64,000 nt of DNA from Streptomyces sp. I05A-00742. GTDB taxonomy: Bacteria > Actinomycetota > Actinomycetes > Streptomycetales > Streptomycetaceae. Position 1 is the stretch's first letter, and each line of letters starts with the position of its first letter. Below the pieces are notes generated by a model, which had not been told where the DNA came from, did no database searches, and saw nothing but the letters and a program-made list of their open reading frames with translations. The stretch is from positions 1 to 64,000 of the forward strand of contig NZ_JABETO010000011.1 in NCBI RefSeq assembly GCF_013055795.1, in the 5' to 3' direction. Shown here in pieces: positions 1-7,920 of the stretch. A program made the position numbers and the translations under genes.

Positions 1-729
1 AGCGAGCAGTCCGCCACGCCGCCCGCGGCCTTCGCGGCCGCCGACCCCGACGGCGTCACCACCGCCGCCCTCGGGCGGGTCCCCGCGCCGCGCTCCGGCG
101 CGGGCTCCGGTGCGCCTCCGGCGCCCGGCAAGCGCCCCGGTGGGCCGCAGGCCTGGGTTCAGAAGCTCATGGCCGGGGGCGGGCGCCGGAACCTCGCCGC
201 CGCCGGCGCGGGTGTGGTGCTCGCCGCCGTGCTCGGCACCGTCGTCTCGCTGGGTACGTCCTCCGGGCACGGCGCCCCGGACAGCGGCGACCAGGACGGG
301 GTCAAGCCGGACCGGTCCACCTCCCGTCAGGACGGCGAGCCGGATCTGACCGCGGACCATCCGGCGGCCGGTGGTCACGATCCGGCACGGCTTCCCGGGC
401 GGCCCGCGAGCCCTGGGCGGACCGGTGCTCCCGGGCGGACGCCCACGCCCTCGGGGACGCCCTCCGGCAGCACCTCGCCGTCTCCGTCGGGCAGTGCCTC
501 GCCCGGTGGGTCTCCTTCGGCGAGCCGGTCGCCGGGTGGGCAGCCGAGTGGGACGCGGTCGCCTGGGGGTGGGGAGTCGCCGAAGCCGTCTCCGCCCGCG
601 GAGCCGAGTCCTAAGCCGCCGACTCAGCCGCCGGTTACGCCTTCGCCGTCGCCGCCGTCTTCGCCTTCGGGTGGCGGTGGGTCCACGGGGGCCGGGAGTG
701 GGCCGGGGACGGTGAAGCCGTCGGGGTGA
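1..729 (+). CDS. C-terminal part of an unidentified membrane-anchored Pro/Ser-rich protein
   Basis: The reading frame is open from the first base to the TGA at 727-729, so this is the last 242 residues of a longer protein whose start lies outside the window. An Ala/Pro-rich stretch is followed by a basic patch and one hydrophobic segment at about visible residues 63-80. The rest, to the C-terminus, is a low-complexity Gly/Ser/Pro/Thr tail. This looks like a single-span membrane protein with a disordered wall-spanning or extracellular tail, as is common in Streptomyces. No catalytic domain is visible, so no function is assigned. The gene is convergent with nucS and ends just before a large palindromic element. 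Confidence 0.7.
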   Translation, partial: SEQSATPPAAFAAADPDGVTTAALGRVPAPRSGAGSGAPPAPGKRPGGPQAWVQKLMAGGGRRNLAAAGAGVVLAAVLGTVVSLGTSSGHGAPDSGDQDGVKPDRSTSRQDGEPDLTADHPAAGGHDPARLPGRPASPGRTGAPGRTPTPSGTPSGSTSPSPSGSASPGGSPSASRSPGGQPSGTRSPGGGESPKPSPPAEPSPKPPTQPPVTPSPSPPSSPSGGGGSTGAGSGPGTVKPSG

Positions 730-733
730 GAGG

Positions 734-930
734 TGCCCCGGTCCCGCCCTTTCACCGTTTCTTGCGAGGGCAAGCCCCCGCACCCCCTGAGCGCGCCTGC
801 GGCGCGCGTCCTCAAACGCCGGACGGGCTATTCAGCCCGTCCGGCGTTTGAGGACAACCGCGCGGAGCGCGGTTTCAAAGGGGGCGCGGGGCACCCCCCG
901 CAGAAACGGTGAAAGGGCGGGTCCGGGGCA
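734..930. repeat. Nested palindromic intergenic element, copy A
   Basis: A 197-bp element fills the gap between two convergent genes. Outer 28-nt arms at 734-761 and 903-930 are inverted repeats with one mismatch. They enclose a perfect 22-bp stem at 808-855. A related element of the same architecture lies at 29446-29640. In both copies the arms contain the word CCCTTTCACCG and the core contains TCAAACGCCGGACGGGCT. Confidence 0.85.
808..855. terminator. Bidirectional hairpin, core of copy A
   Basis: A perfect 22-bp stem (808-829 paired with 834-855) with a 4-nt loop sits between convergent genes. There is no U-tract, as is usual for Streptomyces terminators. Position and symmetry suggest it terminates transcription from both sides. 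Confidence 0.75.
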
Positions 931-956
931 CAGCCGCCCGCAGGGCAGCCCCCCGC

Positions 957-1619
957 TCAGAACAGCCGCAACTTGTCGTCCTCGATCCCGCGCAACGCGT
1001 TGTAGTCGAGGACGACGCACCCGATACCCCGGTCAGTGGCGAGCACGCGAGCCTGCGGCTTGATCTCCTGGGCGGCGAAGATGCCGCGGACAGGCGCGAG
1101 GTGGGGGTCGCGGTTGAGGAGTTCGAGGTAGCGGGTGAGCTGTTCGACGCCGTCGATCTCGCCGCGGCGCTTGAGCTCGACGGCGACGGTCTGCCCGTCG
1201 GCGTCGCGGCAGAGGATGTCGACGGGGCCGATGGCGGTGGGGTACTCGCGGCGGATGAGGGTGTAGCCCTCGCCGAGGGTCTCGATGCGGTCGGCGAGGA
1301 GCTCCTGGAGGTGCGCTTCCACGCCGTCCTTGATGAGGCCGGGATCGACGCCGAGCTCGTGGGAGGAGTCGTGGAGGACTTCCTCCATGGTGATGATGAG
1401 CTTCTCGCCCGCCTTGTTGATCACGGTCCAGATGTCGCCGTCGCCCTCCTTGAGGGTGCAGGGCGGGGACATCCAGTTGAGGGGCTTGTAGGCCCGGTCG
1501 TCCGCGTGGATCGAGACACTGCCGTCGGCCTTGACGAGGATCAGACGGGGGGCGGACGGCAGGTGGGCGGTGAGCCGGCCGGCGTAGTCCACGGAGCAAC
1601 GGGCGATGACGAGACGCAT
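957..1619 (-). CDS. nucS: Endonuclease NucS (EndoMS), mismatch-specific
   Basis: This is a 220-residue protein of the NucS/EndoMS family, which replaces MutS/MutL mismatch repair in most actinobacteria by cutting both strands at mismatches. The N-terminal half is the DNA-binding/dimerisation part. The C-terminal nuclease domain carries the PD-(D/E)xK set: Asp134 in GPVDIL, and Glu148 and Lys150 in VELKRR. The final residues DDKLRLF match the C-terminal sliding-clamp-binding tail of the family, which suggests coupling to DnaN. The start is ATG at 1617-1619, divergent from the 130-residue protein gene at 1830. Length and motifs fit the family throughout, so the gene looks intact. Confidence 0.96.
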   Translation of the reverse strand: MRLVIARCSVDYAGRLTAHLPSAPRLILVKADGSVSIHADDRAYKPLNWMSPPCTLKEGDGDIWTVINKAGEKLIITMEEVLHDSSHELGVDPGLIKDGVEAHLQELLADRIETLGEGYTLIRREYPTAIGPVDILCRDADGQTVAVELKRRGEIDGVEQLTRYLELLNRDPHLAPVRGIFAAQEIKPQARVLATDRGIGCVVLDYNALRGIEDDKLRLF

Positions 1620-1829
1620 GGTGAGCCACGCTACTCGACTCCCGGCACCGGACGCGATTCGCCCTGGATGGGCCCCTTCGCCGATGGCCAGTTGTAGGTG
1701 CGTTCTCCTGGTGGGGCAGCAGTGGCCGGATTACCGTTGAAGCGGGCGGTCGTCGTACGGGCACAGGGCGTCGTCGTCCGCTCGCCCACCCCCAAGACCC
1801 CGCCCGGCGGGGTCGCGAGAGGAGAACCC

Positions 1830-2222
1830 ATGTCGCTCGACGTCTCACCGGCCCTCCTTGAACAGGCCGAGCGAGGCGAGGTCGACGAAGAGGCATTCGT
1901 CGACTGCGTCCGGAACTCCCTGCCCTACGCATGGGAGATGATCAGCTCGCTGGTGGCACAGCTCCAGGTCGACGGCGGTGAGTTCGCCGACAACCGCACC
2001 CCGCCGCCGGACGAGAAGGCGCGCGGGCAGCTCCTGCGGGCCCTGGCGAGCGATGCGATCCGCGGTGCGCTCCAGCGGCACTTCGGGGTCCGGCTGGCGT
2101 TCCAGAACTGCCACCGGGTCGCGGTCTTCCCGGTCGACGCCTCGGCGGACACACGGCTGGCCCGCTTCACCTCCGTGCGGGGCCAGGTGCTCAACCAGTC
2201 GCCCGAGCTGCGCGACTGCTGA
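1830..2222 (+). CDS. Small conserved actinomycete protein (SCO5389-like)
   Basis: The product is 130 residues. An ATG at 1830 is preceded by a purine-rich Shine-Dalgarno (GAGAGGAGA) about 5 nt upstream, so the longer upstream frame from 1698 is rejected. The protein is soluble and acidic at the N-terminus, with no signal peptide or membrane segment. It contains one Cys pair candidate only (NCHR and the terminal Cys). Its place beside nucS is conserved in Streptomyces as far as I recall, where it is annotated simply as a conserved protein. Function unknown. It is convergent with the LLM oxidoreductase gene. Confidence 0.85.
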   Translation: MSLDVSPALLEQAERGEVDEEAFVDCVRNSLPYAWEMISSLVAQLQVDGGEFADNRTPPPDEKARGQLLRALASDAIRGALQRHFGVRLAFQNCHRVAVFPVDASADTRLARFTSVRGQVLNQSPELRDC

Positions 2223-2277
2223 ACCGGCGCTGCTGCCGCTCCGCATGCGGGGGTGCGTATCGGTACGGGGGCGGCAG

Positions 2278-2302
2278 CTCCCCGGGGCCTGTGGCCGGGG
2301 AG
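2278..2302. terminator. GC-rich hairpin between convergent genes
   Basis: An inverted repeat of CTCCCCGG (2278-2285) and CCGGGGAG (2295-2302) has a 9-nt loop. It lies in the convergent gap between the genes ending at 2222 and 2409. Confidence 0.55.
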
Positions 2303-2408
2303 CGGGCCGGGGCCGGCGCGGGCCGCCCCGGGCCCCCGGAAACCCGCGGGGACCCCATGGGAAACGGCCAAAGACCGTGACCCGGGCGGCTCCGTCCCGA
2401 CCGGCGGG

Positions 2409-3434
2409 TCAGCGGACCAGTGGCAGGACCTCCGAGCCCAGCCGCCGCAGGTTCTCCTCGGTGGCCGCGAGGTCCCCCGAGCCCTCGGCCAGCAGCGCGA
2501 AACCGCGTACGCCGGTCCGTTCCGCGGTGGCCGCCAGGCGGTCGGCGCACAGCCGCGGCGGGCCCACCGGGTGGAGGGTGCAGAGCAGCTCCGTGTACTC
2601 CAGCGGGTCCCGCATCCGCCGTGCCCGGCCGTCGACCGTGACGTGCGCCCCGAGCCCCTGGTGGAACCAGCCGGGCATCGCCTTCAGCAGGGTCTCCGCC
2701 GCCTCCTGACGGCGGTCCGCGATCTGCACCACGCCCGCCGCCACATGTGGGGCGGCCGCGACCTCCTCCGGTGAACTCCCGGCCTCCAGGGCGCACTTGC
2801 GCCACAGGGCCACCATCTCGGCCTTCTCCTCGTCGGCACTGTGCATACCGAGCAGCATGGGGAGCCCGTGCCGGGCGGCCAGCCGTACGCCGGCGGGCGA
2901 GGTGCAGGCGACCAGCACGGGCGGCCCCGGGTGGTCCAGCAGCTCGTCCGGCCGGGGCACCACGGGCACCTCGCGGAAGGAGAACCGTTCCCCCGAGGCG
3001 CCGACGCGGGGCTCGCGGAGCCAGCGCATCAGCAGTTCGAGGGATTCAGGAAACGCTTCTTCGTAAGCCTGGAGGCCCGAGTTGAACACTTCCAGGTCCA
3101 CCCACGGCCCGCCGCGGCCCACCCCGAGGGTGAACCGGCCGCCCGAGGTGATGTGGAGCAACGCCGTCTGCTCGCCGAGGGTGACGGGGTGGGTGGTCGG
3201 CAGGACGCTCACCGCCGTGCCCACCCGGATCCGGCGGGTACGCCCCAGGAGCAGCGCGGCCAACGTCACCGCCGAGGGGCAGACGCCGTAGGGGACGAAG
3301 TGGTGCTCGGCCAGCCAGACCGCGTCCAGTCCGGCCTCCTCGGCGACCTCCGCCGCCCGTACCGCCCGGTACAGCGCCTCTCCATGGCCCTGGCCCGGGA
3401 ACTGGGCGGCCAGGACGAACGCTCCAACGCGCAT
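2409..3434 (-). CDS. LLM-class flavin-dependent oxidoreductase (luciferase-like)
   Basis: This is a 341-residue luciferase-like monooxygenase of the bacterial TIM-barrel, FMN/F420-using superfamily. The N-terminus MRVGAFVLAAQFPGQ is followed by the conserved AEEAGLDAVWLAEHHF segment. Further on come PVTLGEQ and the GRFTLGVGRGG strand-loop, which are typical family landmarks. The ATG at 3432-3434 has AGGAAGG 7 nt upstream, so the upstream in-frame start at 3479 is not used. The substrate cannot be told from sequence. The gene is a single transcription unit. Confidence 0.88.
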   Translation of the reverse strand: MRVGAFVLAAQFPGQGHGEALYRAVRAAEVAEEAGLDAVWLAEHHFVPYGVCPSAVTLAALLLGRTRRIRVGTAVSVLPTTHPVTLGEQTALLHITSGGRFTLGVGRGGPWVDLEVFNSGLQAYEEAFPESLELLMRWLREPRVGASGERFSFREVPVVPRPDELLDHPGPPVLVACTSPAGVRLAARHGLPMLLGMHSADEEKAEMVALWRKCALEAGSSPEEVAAAPHVAAGVVQIADRRQEAAETLLKAMPGWFHQGLGAHVTVDGRARRMRDPLEYTELLCTLHPVGPPRLCADRLAATAERTGVRGFALLAEGSGDLAATEENLRRLGSEVLPLVR

Positions 3435-3638
3435 GCTCGTGCACCTTCCTGCGCGACCGACGCGACCCCCCGGTGGCAATAACGCCCGACACGGGCCGTG
3501 AGGTACGGGGGTTCAGGAAGTTTTCATGATGATCGGAGGGGGTGGCTGGGTAGGGCAGGGGTACACCCGGCCGGGGCGGTGACCGTGACGCGTACCCTGG
3601 TCACAGCCCGTAGCTCTCCCGACCTCCGAGGTGAACCC

Positions 3639-3974
3639 GTGTCCCCGCGCCGAAACCGCCCGCGAGGCGGCGCCTTCAGTCAAGCCGTCGAGCCCGCCCG
3701 GCATGAGGGCGGCGTGCGTTACGGCCTGGAGCAGACGGAGAGCTGGCAGGGCGAGGACTGGTCGGTCCGCATGATCGGCGGCGGGTCGGCCGCCAAGCAC
3801 TACCGGTGCCCCGGCTGCGACCAGGAGATCCCGCCCGGGGTGCCGCACCTGGTGGTGTGGCCGCAGTACGGCGCGGGGGTCGAGGACCGGCGCCACTGGC
3901 ACAAGGCCTGCTGGAACGCGAGGGACCGCCGGAGCGCCCGGCTCCAGCGGTCCCGCAACGCACCGCGGTACTGA
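3639..3974 (+). CDS. Small Cys/His-rich protein, possible zinc-ribbon-like fold
   Basis: The product is 111 residues. A GTG at 3639 with GAGGTG 5 nt upstream is chosen over the open frame from 3498. The mid region has CPGCDQEIPPG followed by HWHKACW, a CxxC...HxxxC arrangement able to bind one metal ion. The termini are basic and Arg-rich. Similar Streptomyces proteins have been labelled ATP/GTP-binding, but no P-loop is present here. Function unknown; nucleic-acid binding is a guess from charge. It is convergent with the ABC permease gene that ends 25 nt away. Confidence 0.75.
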   Translation: MSPRRNRPRGGAFSQAVEPARHEGGVRYGLEQTESWQGEDWSVRMIGGGSAAKHYRCPGCDQEIPPGVPHLVVWPQYGAGVEDRRHWHKACWNARDRRSARLQRSRNAPRY

Positions 3975-3999
3975 TCGTGCCGCGGATCCCTCAAGCCGG

Positions 4000-4908
4000 T
4001 CAGGCGTCCCGCTTGTTGATCACCAGATGGGCGCCGGCGGTGGCGACCGCGGCGAGGGCGAGCATGATCCACAGTGGATCCCAGCCGGTGGGGCCCGAGT
4101 CCACCTCCGCGCCGTAGAGGGTGAAGAGCTGCATGGGGATCGAGTACTTGACGAGCACCTCGCCGATCTTCTGCACGGCGTCGGACTGGAGGAACAGCGC
4201 CAGCAGCGGCGGGAGCAGCACCAGGCCCAGCATGCCGGTGATCGCACCCGCGGAGTGCCGCAGCATCGTGCCCACGGCGAGGGCCAGCAGCCCCGCCAGC
4301 GCCACGTAGATGCTGCTGCCGACGGTCGCCTTGAACCACGCGCCGGCCCCGATGCCGTCCGGGACCCGGTCGCTCAGCAGCGCGGCACTGATCAGCGAGA
4401 CGAGGAGCGTCGCGACCAGCGTGGTCACAAAGGTCAGGGCGGCGAACACGATCGCCTTCGCCGCCAGCACCCGGGAGCGGCTGGGGCAGGCGGTCAGCGT
4501 GGTCCTGATCAGCCCGGTGCCGTACTCGGAGGAGATCGTCAGCACGCCCAGGGTGAGGACGGGGATCATGCCGAGCAGCACGCCGACGGCGCCCAGGCCC
4601 ATCACGTCCTCGCCGGTGGCGGTCTCGTCCTTGGAGAAGTTGTAGGCGACGAGGGACAGCGTCAGGCCCAGGCCGATGACGATCACGAGCATCGTGCCCA
4701 GCGTCCACATCGTGGACCGCAGGCTCCTGATCTTCGTCCACTCCGCCGTGAGGGCGTCCCCGAGGGTCGCCCGGCGGACCGGGATCGGGGAGACGTATCC
4801 GCCCGGGCCCGCCTGGCCGGGCCAGTGCGGCCGGTCGGGACCTTGACCGGGGTGCTGCGGCGCGGCCTGCGGGGGCGCCGGATGCTGGGGGGTCGTCGGG
4901 GTGGTCAT
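4000..4908 (-). CDS. ABC-2 type transporter permease, first exporter pair
   Basis: This is a 302-residue integral membrane protein. A cytoplasmic N-terminal Pro/Gln-rich stretch of about 40 residues precedes the EWTKIRSLRSTMWTL segment, typical of actinobacterial ABC-2 permeases. About six transmembrane segments follow. EYGTGLIRTTL in the first cytoplasmic loop is the other family landmark. The ATG overlaps the TGA of the ATPase gene by 4 nt (ATGA), so the two are translationally coupled. The exported substrate is unknown; such pairs move drugs, lipids or peptides. Confidence 0.9.
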   Translation of the reverse strand: MTTPTTPQHPAPPQAAPQHPGQGPDRPHWPGQAGPGGYVSPIPVRRATLGDALTAEWTKIRSLRSTMWTLGTMLVIVIGLGLTLSLVAYNFSKDETATGEDVMGLGAVGVLLGMIPVLTLGVLTISSEYGTGLIRTTLTACPSRSRVLAAKAIVFAALTFVTTLVATLLVSLISAALLSDRVPDGIGAGAWFKATVGSSIYVALAGLLALAVGTMLRHSAGAITGMLGLVLLPPLLALFLQSDAVQKIGEVLVKYSIPMQLFTLYGAEVDSGPTGWDPLWIMLALAAVATAGAHLVINKRDA

Positions 4909-6059
4909 CGGGCGTCCTCGGTGTCGCGCTTGGTCAGGTCGGCGGGTGCTGAGTAGGCGTCGAACGGCCCGCCGGGCGGCGCCGCCGGCTGCTGCGGGAC
5001 GGGCGGCTGCTGGGCGTACGGATTGGGCTGCTCGCCCGGCAGCACCGGGTAGCCGTGCTGCCCGTTCCACCCCTGCGGCGCGGGCGCGGCGCCCGGCATC
5101 GCGTACCCGGGGGCGGGCTGCTGGAAGCCGGCCCGGGGATCCTGGGTCGAGCGGTAGTCGACGGCGCCCTGCGTCATCCGCATGTACGCCTCCTCCAGGG
5201 ACGCCTGGTGCGGCGAGAGCTCCCAGAGGCGGATGTCGGACTCGTGGGCGATGTCGCTGATCCGGGGCAGCTCCAGGCCGGTGACGCGCAGGGCGCCGTC
5301 CGGCTCGGGCAGCACCTGGCCGCCCGCCTCGACCAGCGCGGTGGTGAGCTTGTCGCGCCCCTCCGGTGCCGTGTCGGGGGTGCGGACGCGGGCGAAGCCG
5401 GCCGAGTTGGCCGCGATGAAGTCCTGGACGCTCATGTCCGCGAGCAGCTGCCCCCGGCCGATGACGATCAGGTGGTCCGCGGTGAGCGCCATCTCACTCA
5501 TCAGGTGCGACGAGACGAAGACCGTCCGGCCCTCGGCGGCCAGCCGCTTCATCAGGTTGCGGACCCACAGGATGCCCTCGGGGTCCAGGCCGTTCACGGG
5601 CTCGTCGAACAGCAGCACCTGAGGGTCGCCGAGGAGCGCCGCGGCGATGCCCAGCCGCTGGCCCATGCCGAGCGAGAAGCCCCGGGACCGCTGCTTGGCC
5701 ACGCCGTGCAGGCCCACTACGCCCAGCACCTCGTCCACCCGGGCGCGCGGGATGCCGGCCAGCTGCGCGAGGGCGAGCAGATGGTTGTAGGCGCTGCGCC
5801 CGCCGTGCACGGCCTTGGCGTCTATCAGCGCGCCGACCTGGCGGGCGGCGTTGGGCAGCTCCCGGTAGGGGCGGCCACCGATGGTGACCCGGCCGGCGGT
5901 CGGCACGTCCAGACCCAGGATCATGCGCATGGTCGTGGACTTTCCGGAGCCGTTGGGGCCCAGGAAGCCGGTGACGGCGCCCGGCCGCACCCGGAAGTTC
6001 AGGTTGTGCACGGCCGTCTTGGCGCCGTAGCGCTTCGTCAGGCCGACTGCCTCGATCAT
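4905..6059 (-). CDS. ABC transporter ATP-binding protein, first exporter pair
   Basis: The product is 384 residues. It has Walker A GPNGSGKST near residue 40, the signature SLGMGQR, and Walker B VLLFDEPVNGLD, all of a DrrA/CcmA-type exporter ATPase. After the catalytic domain comes a regulatory region. An unusual C-terminal extension of about 80 residues, rich in Pro, Gln, Gly and Tyr, is absent from the second copy at 7921. The ATG at 6057-6059 has GGCGGAG directly upstream; the longer frame from 6137 has no support. It forms an operon with the permease at 4000 through a 4-nt overlap. Confidence 0.92.
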   Translation of the reverse strand: MIEAVGLTKRYGAKTAVHNLNFRVRPGAVTGFLGPNGSGKSTTMRMILGLDVPTAGRVTIGGRPYRELPNAARQVGALIDAKAVHGGRSAYNHLLALAQLAGIPRARVDEVLGVVGLHGVAKQRSRGFSLGMGQRLGIAAALLGDPQVLLFDEPVNGLDPEGILWVRNLMKRLAAEGRTVFVSSHLMSEMALTADHLIVIGRGQLLADMSVQDFIAANSAGFARVRTPDTAPEGRDKLTTALVEAGGQVLPEPDGALRVTGLELPRISDIAHESDIRLWELSPHQASLEEAYMRMTQGAVDYRSTQDPRAGFQQPAPGYAMPGAAPAPQGWNGQHGYPVLPGEQPNPYAQQPPVPQQPAAPPGGPFDAYSAPADLTKRDTEDAR

Positions 6060-6176
6060 TCTCCGCCCCTCGCGAGATGGTCGGGGCTGGAGCCCCTCGT
6101 TCGGGTAAGGAGGATAGCGAGGGGTTGACGGTTCCACGGAATGCTGGTGCGGGGTCCGGAACTTCGGTGAATATGG

Positions 6177-7139
6177 TCAGGAAGAGAGCTCGGCGTGACA
6201 CAGATCACCTGATCCGGAAGGCGGTGGAAGCTCGCCCTCCGTGCGTACCCAGCCCTCCTCGCGGAAGATCCTGGCGCCCTCCGCCCGGACCGCCTCCTCG
6301 GCACGCGCCCGCTCGGTCCAGGTGTGCGGGTCGGGGCCCAGCAGGGCGCCCAGCCGGTCCGAGGAGCGCAGCAGCGCCGACAGCAGCGCGCCCTGGTCGC
6401 CCGCGCCGGGGCGCGGGCGACCGGTGGCGGGGTCCAGCAGTACGCCGTGGTGCGATACGTAGAGGTAGGCGCCGCCCAGCCGTTCGCCCGACGGCATGGT
6501 CATCGGGAACGCCGCCCCGGGCAGCAGGACCCGCCGGTAGTGCAGCTCGGAGGCGTCCACGGCGGCCAGCTGCGCCGGGTCCAGCCAGCTGACCACCAGC
6601 CGGCGCTCGGCGTCCGGGTCGGCGTAGGGCGCGGCGGCCACGTAGCCGGCCCGGCCGATGTGTGCCGAGCAGCCCACGCCGATGCCGCAGACGGTGACCG
6701 GGACCATGGGCACGGCGGCGGGCAGTCCGCACCCGGCCAGCTTGTGGCCCACCTGGGCGGGGGACGCGTTGGAGCCGACGGCCAGTACGGGGTGGCGGCG
6801 GCCGGTGACGGTCCGGCCGAGGGCGGTCAGCAGGGCGTCGAGCTCCGGCCCGGTCCCGTCCGGCCGCCCGGGGGACGGGCCGTCGTCGGCTACGGATCCG
6901 GGGTGCGGCCCGCCGTCGACGACGGGCCCGGAGCGCGGTTCGCCGTCGACGACGGATCCGGGATACCGGCCGCCGTCGACGACCGGCCACGCCCCGAGCG
7001 GCCGGGCCGGGGCGGCCCGCAGCGCCAGCAGCTCCGTCTCCAGCAGCAGGCACGGCTCCGGGGCCGGGCGGCCCGGGTACTCCAGGGGACGCCGGAACGG
7101 CACGGCGTCCAGGCCGAGGGCGCGCAGGGTCCGGCACAT
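6177..7139 (-). CDS. Conserved actinomycete protein with internal decapeptide repeats
   Basis: The product is 320 residues and has no recognised domain. The N-terminal part is Leu/Pro-rich. Residues 51-90 are four imperfect decapeptides built on VVDGG-PG. The rest (from about residue 100) looks globular, with VLAVGSNASPAQ and SELHYRRVLLP as conserved-looking blocks. The SNASP segment resembles gamma-glutamylcyclotransferase-like openings, but the rest does not clearly follow that fold. The ATG at 7137-7139 follows 8 nt after the stop of the upstream permease gene, so it is probably the last gene of the second ABC operon. No signal peptide is seen. Confidence 0.75.
   Translation of the reverse strand: MCRTLRALGLDAVPFRRPLEYPGRPAPEPCLLLETELLALRAAPARPLGAWPVVDGGRYPGSVVDGEPRSGPVVDGGPHPGSVADDGPSPGRPDGTGPELDALLTALGRTVTGRRHPVLAVGSNASPAQVGHKLAGCGLPAAVPMVPVTVCGIGVGCSAHIGRAGYVAAAPYADPDAERRLVVSWLDPAQLAAVDASELHYRRVLLPGAAFPMTMPSGERLGGAYLYVSHHGVLLDPATGRPRPGAGDQGALLSALLRSSDRLGALLGPDPHTWTERARAEEAVRAEGARIFREEGWVRTEGELPPPSGSGDLCHAELSS
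6870..6989 (-). repeat. Four 30-bp in-frame direct repeats
   Basis: Four imperfect 30-bp units encode consecutive decapeptides (residues 51-90 of the surrounding protein) with the shared words CCGTCGACGACGG and GATCCGGG. The unit length is a multiple of three, so expansion or contraction keeps the frame. Confidence 0.8.
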
Positions 7140-7147
7140 CGCCGGGG

Positions 7148-7918
7148 CTACGCGTCGCGCTTCTTGAGCACGACGTACCCGCCCAGCAGGGCGGCGGCCA
7201 CCCACAGCACCATGATCGCGAAGCCTCCCCACGGCCCGTACGGCGCGTCGTCGTTCACCAGGACGACCTGCATGACCTTCTGCCCGGCCTTGTCGGGCAG
7301 GTACTCGCCGACCTTCTTGGTGGCGGAGACCCCGGCCAGGATGCTGGAGATCAGGAAGAAGAACGGCATCAGGACGCCGAGCGAGAGCATGGGGCTGCGC
7401 AGCATCGCCGCCACCCCCATCGAGAACATCGTGATCAGCGCCATGTACAGCCCGCCGCCGAGCACGGCGCGGAGCACGCCCGGGTCGCCGAGGTGGGCGC
7501 CGTGGTCGCCGAGCATCGCCTGGCCGACGAAAAAGGTCAGAAAGCTGGTGATCATGCCCACGACCAGGGCAAGCGCCGAAGCAATGGCGATCTTGCTGAA
7601 GAGAAAGACCCCGCGCTGCGGAACGGCGGCCAGCGATGTCCGGATCATTCCGGTGCTGTATTCATTGGCGACCACCAATACCCCGAAAACGATCAAAGCC
7701 AGCTGACCGAGTCCCATCCCCGCGAAACTGATGAATGTCGGGTCGAAGGTGAAGCGGTCCTCCGCCGAGAGATTTTCGAAGTCGTTCTTCGCGAGTGCGC
7801 TGATCAGGGCGCCGAGAGCGACGGTGACCAGTACGCCGATGCCGAGCGTCCACACCGTGGAGCGGACGGATTTGATCTTCGTCCATTCCGATCGCAGGAC
7901 CTGTGTCACCACCGCCAT
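7148..7918 (-). CDS. ABC-2 type transporter permease, second exporter pair
   Basis: This 256-residue membrane protein is homologous to the permease at 4000. It shares the N-terminal SEWTKIKSVRSTVWTLG block and EYSTGMIRTSL, with about six transmembrane segments. It lacks the Pro/Gln-rich N-terminal leader of the other copy. The ATG at 7916-7918 lies 2 nt after the ATPase stop, with GGAAGGA inside the end of the ATPase gene. Substrate unknown. Confidence 0.9.
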   Translation of the reverse strand: MAVVTQVLRSEWTKIKSVRSTVWTLGIGVLVTVALGALISALAKNDFENLSAEDRFTFDPTFISFAGMGLGQLALIVFGVLVVANEYSTGMIRTSLAAVPQRGVFLFSKIAIASALALVVGMITSFLTFFVGQAMLGDHGAHLGDPGVLRAVLGGGLYMALITMFSMGVAAMLRSPMLSLGVLMPFFFLISSILAGVSATKKVGEYLPDKAGQKVMQVVLVNDDAPYGPWGGFAIMVLWVAAALLGGYVVLKKRDA

Positions 7919-7920
7919 GA

